Source of the DNA: CAZTGZ01 sp044339595
GTDB taxonomy: Bacteria; Bacteroidota; Bacteroidia; NS11-12g; UBA9320
NCBI GenBank assembly: GCA_044339595.1
Contig: JBIIVF010000023.1
Location: 1-23,365 of the forward strand
DNA length: 23,365 nucleotides
Reading direction: 5' to 3'
Shown: in pieces, positions 21,938 through 23,365 of the stretch
How positions within the stretch are numbered: the stretch's first letter is position 1
How the letters are laid out: every line of letters begins with the position of its first letter
Translations under genes and position numbers: made by a program
Notes under the pieces: generated by a model
Database searches by the model: none
The model's input: the letters and a program-made list of their open reading frames with translations, nothing else
Told to the model about the DNA's origin: nothing

Positions 21938-23308
21938 GTGAACGATTTCTTATCGTACGAAGACACCATCGCCGCCATCGCCACCCCACCCGGAGTTGGC
22001 GCATTGGGGGTCATCCGCGTTTCAGGGGGAAAGGCCATCGCCATTACCTCGGCTTGTTTCAGCGGTTCAAACCTGGAGGAAAGCAAAGGCTTTACCCTGC
22101 ACTACGGATTTATCACCGATGGCCCGGAGACGATTGATGAAGTGTTGGTCAGCGTATTTCGCGCACCCAAAAGCTTCACTGGGGAAGATATTGCCGAGAT
22201 CAGTTGTCATGGCAGTCCGTATATTTTGCAGCGCGTTTTGAACCAATTGATTTCAAAAGGAGCCCGATTGGCCAAACCCGGAGAATTCACCCAAAGGGCC
22301 TTTATGCACGGCAAAATGGATCTCAGTCAGGCAGAAGCTGTGGCCGATTTGATTGCGAGCAACAGCGAAGCTTCGCACCGAATGGCCATGCAGCAAATGA
22401 AAGGTGGATTTAAAAAACGCATTGATGCCTTGAGGAAAAGTCTGATTGATTTTGCCTCTCTGATTGAACTCGAGTTGGATTTCGGAGAAGAAGATGTAGA
22501 ATTTGCAGACCGGAGTCGATTGAACACTTTGGTGTTGGAAGCGATGGGGGTGGTGAAAGAGCTCATCGGCAGTTTCCAATTGGGAAATGTGTTTAAACAG
22601 GGAGTTTATACCGTCATTGCCGGAAGGCCCAATGCCGGCAAGAGTACCTTGTTGAATGTACTTTTAGATGAAGACCGCGCCATTGTCAGCGATATCGCCG
22701 GCACCACCCGCGATACCATCGAAGCGATGCTCAACATTCGCGGACTCATTTTTCGTTTGGTCGATACCGCAGGCATCCGCGAAGCCACCGATCAGATCGA
22801 AGCGCTGGGGGTGCAAAAAACGTATGAGAGCATCGCGCGATCGGCCTTGTTGGTGTATGTGTATGACAGCAGCGCCCTCACAACGGAAGAAGTGCAAAGT
22901 GATTTACAATCTTTGATCAATCCTGATATTCCTTATTTGGTGCTGGCCAATAAAACCGATTTGCTTTCAGCGGGCGCTACCCTGCCCGAGGGTCACATTT
23001 CCATTTCTGCTAAATCCGGAAAGACGGCACAAATTCAAACATTGAAGGAAGCCTTGTACAACGCAGCCCTCGCCGGCAATCAAGCCGATTCGGGCATCAT
23101 GGTGAGCAACCAGCGACATGTTGAGGCCTTATCCGCAGCCTATGCCGCATTAACCAAAGTCTCCCACGGCCTGGATGGTTCCTTGCCCGGCGATTTATTG
23201 TCTTTCGAACTCCGGGAAGCCTTGTATCAGTTGGGCTTGATCACCGGAGCGGTATCGAATGACGATCTGCTGGAGAATATTTTTAGGAATTTTTGTATCG
23301 GAAAGTAA
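21938..23308 (+). CDS. mnmE: tRNA uridine-5-carboxymethylaminomethyl modification GTPase MnmE
   Basis: This 456-residue protein, with its partner MnmG, modifies the wobble uridine (U34) of certain tRNAs using GTP, tetrahydrofolate and glycine. The N-terminal folate-binding domain (about 1-120) and the helical domain are interrupted by a G domain (about 220-375): GRPNAGKS at 229-236, GTTRDT at 255-260, DTAG at 276-279 and NKTD at 338-341. The family-defining C-terminal CIGK is at 453-456. Length is normal and the gene is intact. I keep the GTG start because the exact -7 box ends four bases before it and IAAIATPPG follows at the usual distance. mnmG is not in the window. The last 57 bp of the window show no further gene. 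Confidence 0.97.
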   Translation: MNDFLSYEDTIAAIATPPGVGALGVIRVSGGKAIAITSACFSGSNLEESKGFTLHYGFITDGPETIDEVLVSVFRAPKSFTGEDIAEISCHGSPYILQRVLNQLISKGARLAKPGEFTQRAFMHGKMDLSQAEAVADLIASNSEASHRMAMQQMKGGFKKRIDALRKSLIDFASLIELELDFGEEDVEFADRSRLNTLVLEAMGVVKELIGSFQLGNVFKQGVYTVIAGRPNAGKSTLLNVLLDEDRAIVSDIAGTTRDTIEAMLNIRGLIFRLVDTAGIREATDQIEALGVQKTYESIARSALLVYVYDSSALTTEEVQSDLQSLINPDIPYLVLANKTDLLSAGATLPEGHISISAKSGKTAQIQTLKEALYNAALAGNQADSGIMVSNQRHVEALSAAYAALTKVSHGLDGSLPGDLLSFELREALYQLGLITGAVSNDDLLENIFRNFCIGK

Positions 23309-23365
23309 CCACAACAAAACAAACAAAGACTAAACCCATATTAACTCACATAAAGCCCAATAAAT

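Overview
The window looks like ordinary chromosome from a member of the Bacteroidota. Evidence for this is a secreted protein with a type IX secretion (Por) C-terminal sorting domain, start codons without Shine-Dalgarno sequences, several close matches to the Bacteroidota -7 promoter element TAnnTTTG just upstream of starts, many small lipoproteins, and CpsB and PGI/PMI families typical of the phylum. I cannot name a genus.

Layout. 1-920 (-): N-terminal third of a P-type cation ATPase, cut by the window edge. 921-1248: divergent intergenic region with several dyads. 1249-2262 (+): RluA/RluD-type pseudouridine synthase, convergent with 2357-3627 (-), a lipoprotein plus TrmH/SpoU methyltransferase pair; a long hairpin lies between them. 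3680-7073 (-): DsbD, GmhA and rhomboid protease, joined by one-base stop/start overlaps. 7253-11093 (+): a glucosaminidase with four LysM repeats, then a T9SS-exported parallel beta-helix protein followed by an 18-bp-period tandem repeat that can form two stable hairpins. 11257-15405 (+): hotdog thioesterase, lipoprotein, Na+/solute symporter, LOG-family protein and a small membrane protein. 15408-16565 (-): two thioredoxin-fold proteins. 16707-18466 (+): PGI/PMI and CpsB-type phosphatase, overlapping. 18482-21318 (-): outer-membrane barrel-like protein, fumarylacetoacetase and FKBP-type isomerase lipoprotein. 21938-23308 (+): MnmE.

Most genes are housekeeping or envelope genes. Functional threads are RNA modification (RluD-like, TrmH-like, MnmE), periplasmic thiol chemistry (DsbD, the TlpA-like protein, the CNHC protein), envelope and surface sugars (GmhA, PGI/PMI, CpsB, glucosaminidase) and protein export or folding (T9SS cargo, FKBP).

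The most unusual structure is between the FKBP gene and mnmE. A perfect 21-bp direct repeat (21334-21354 and 21896-21916) brackets 541 bp that code for nothing obvious but contain nested inverted repeats. Removing the element plus one repeat copy restores a 57-bp divergent intergenic region, so this looks like the insertion of a small, structured, non-autonomous element. I found no defence system, CRISPR array, transposase, tRNA or rRNA in the window.
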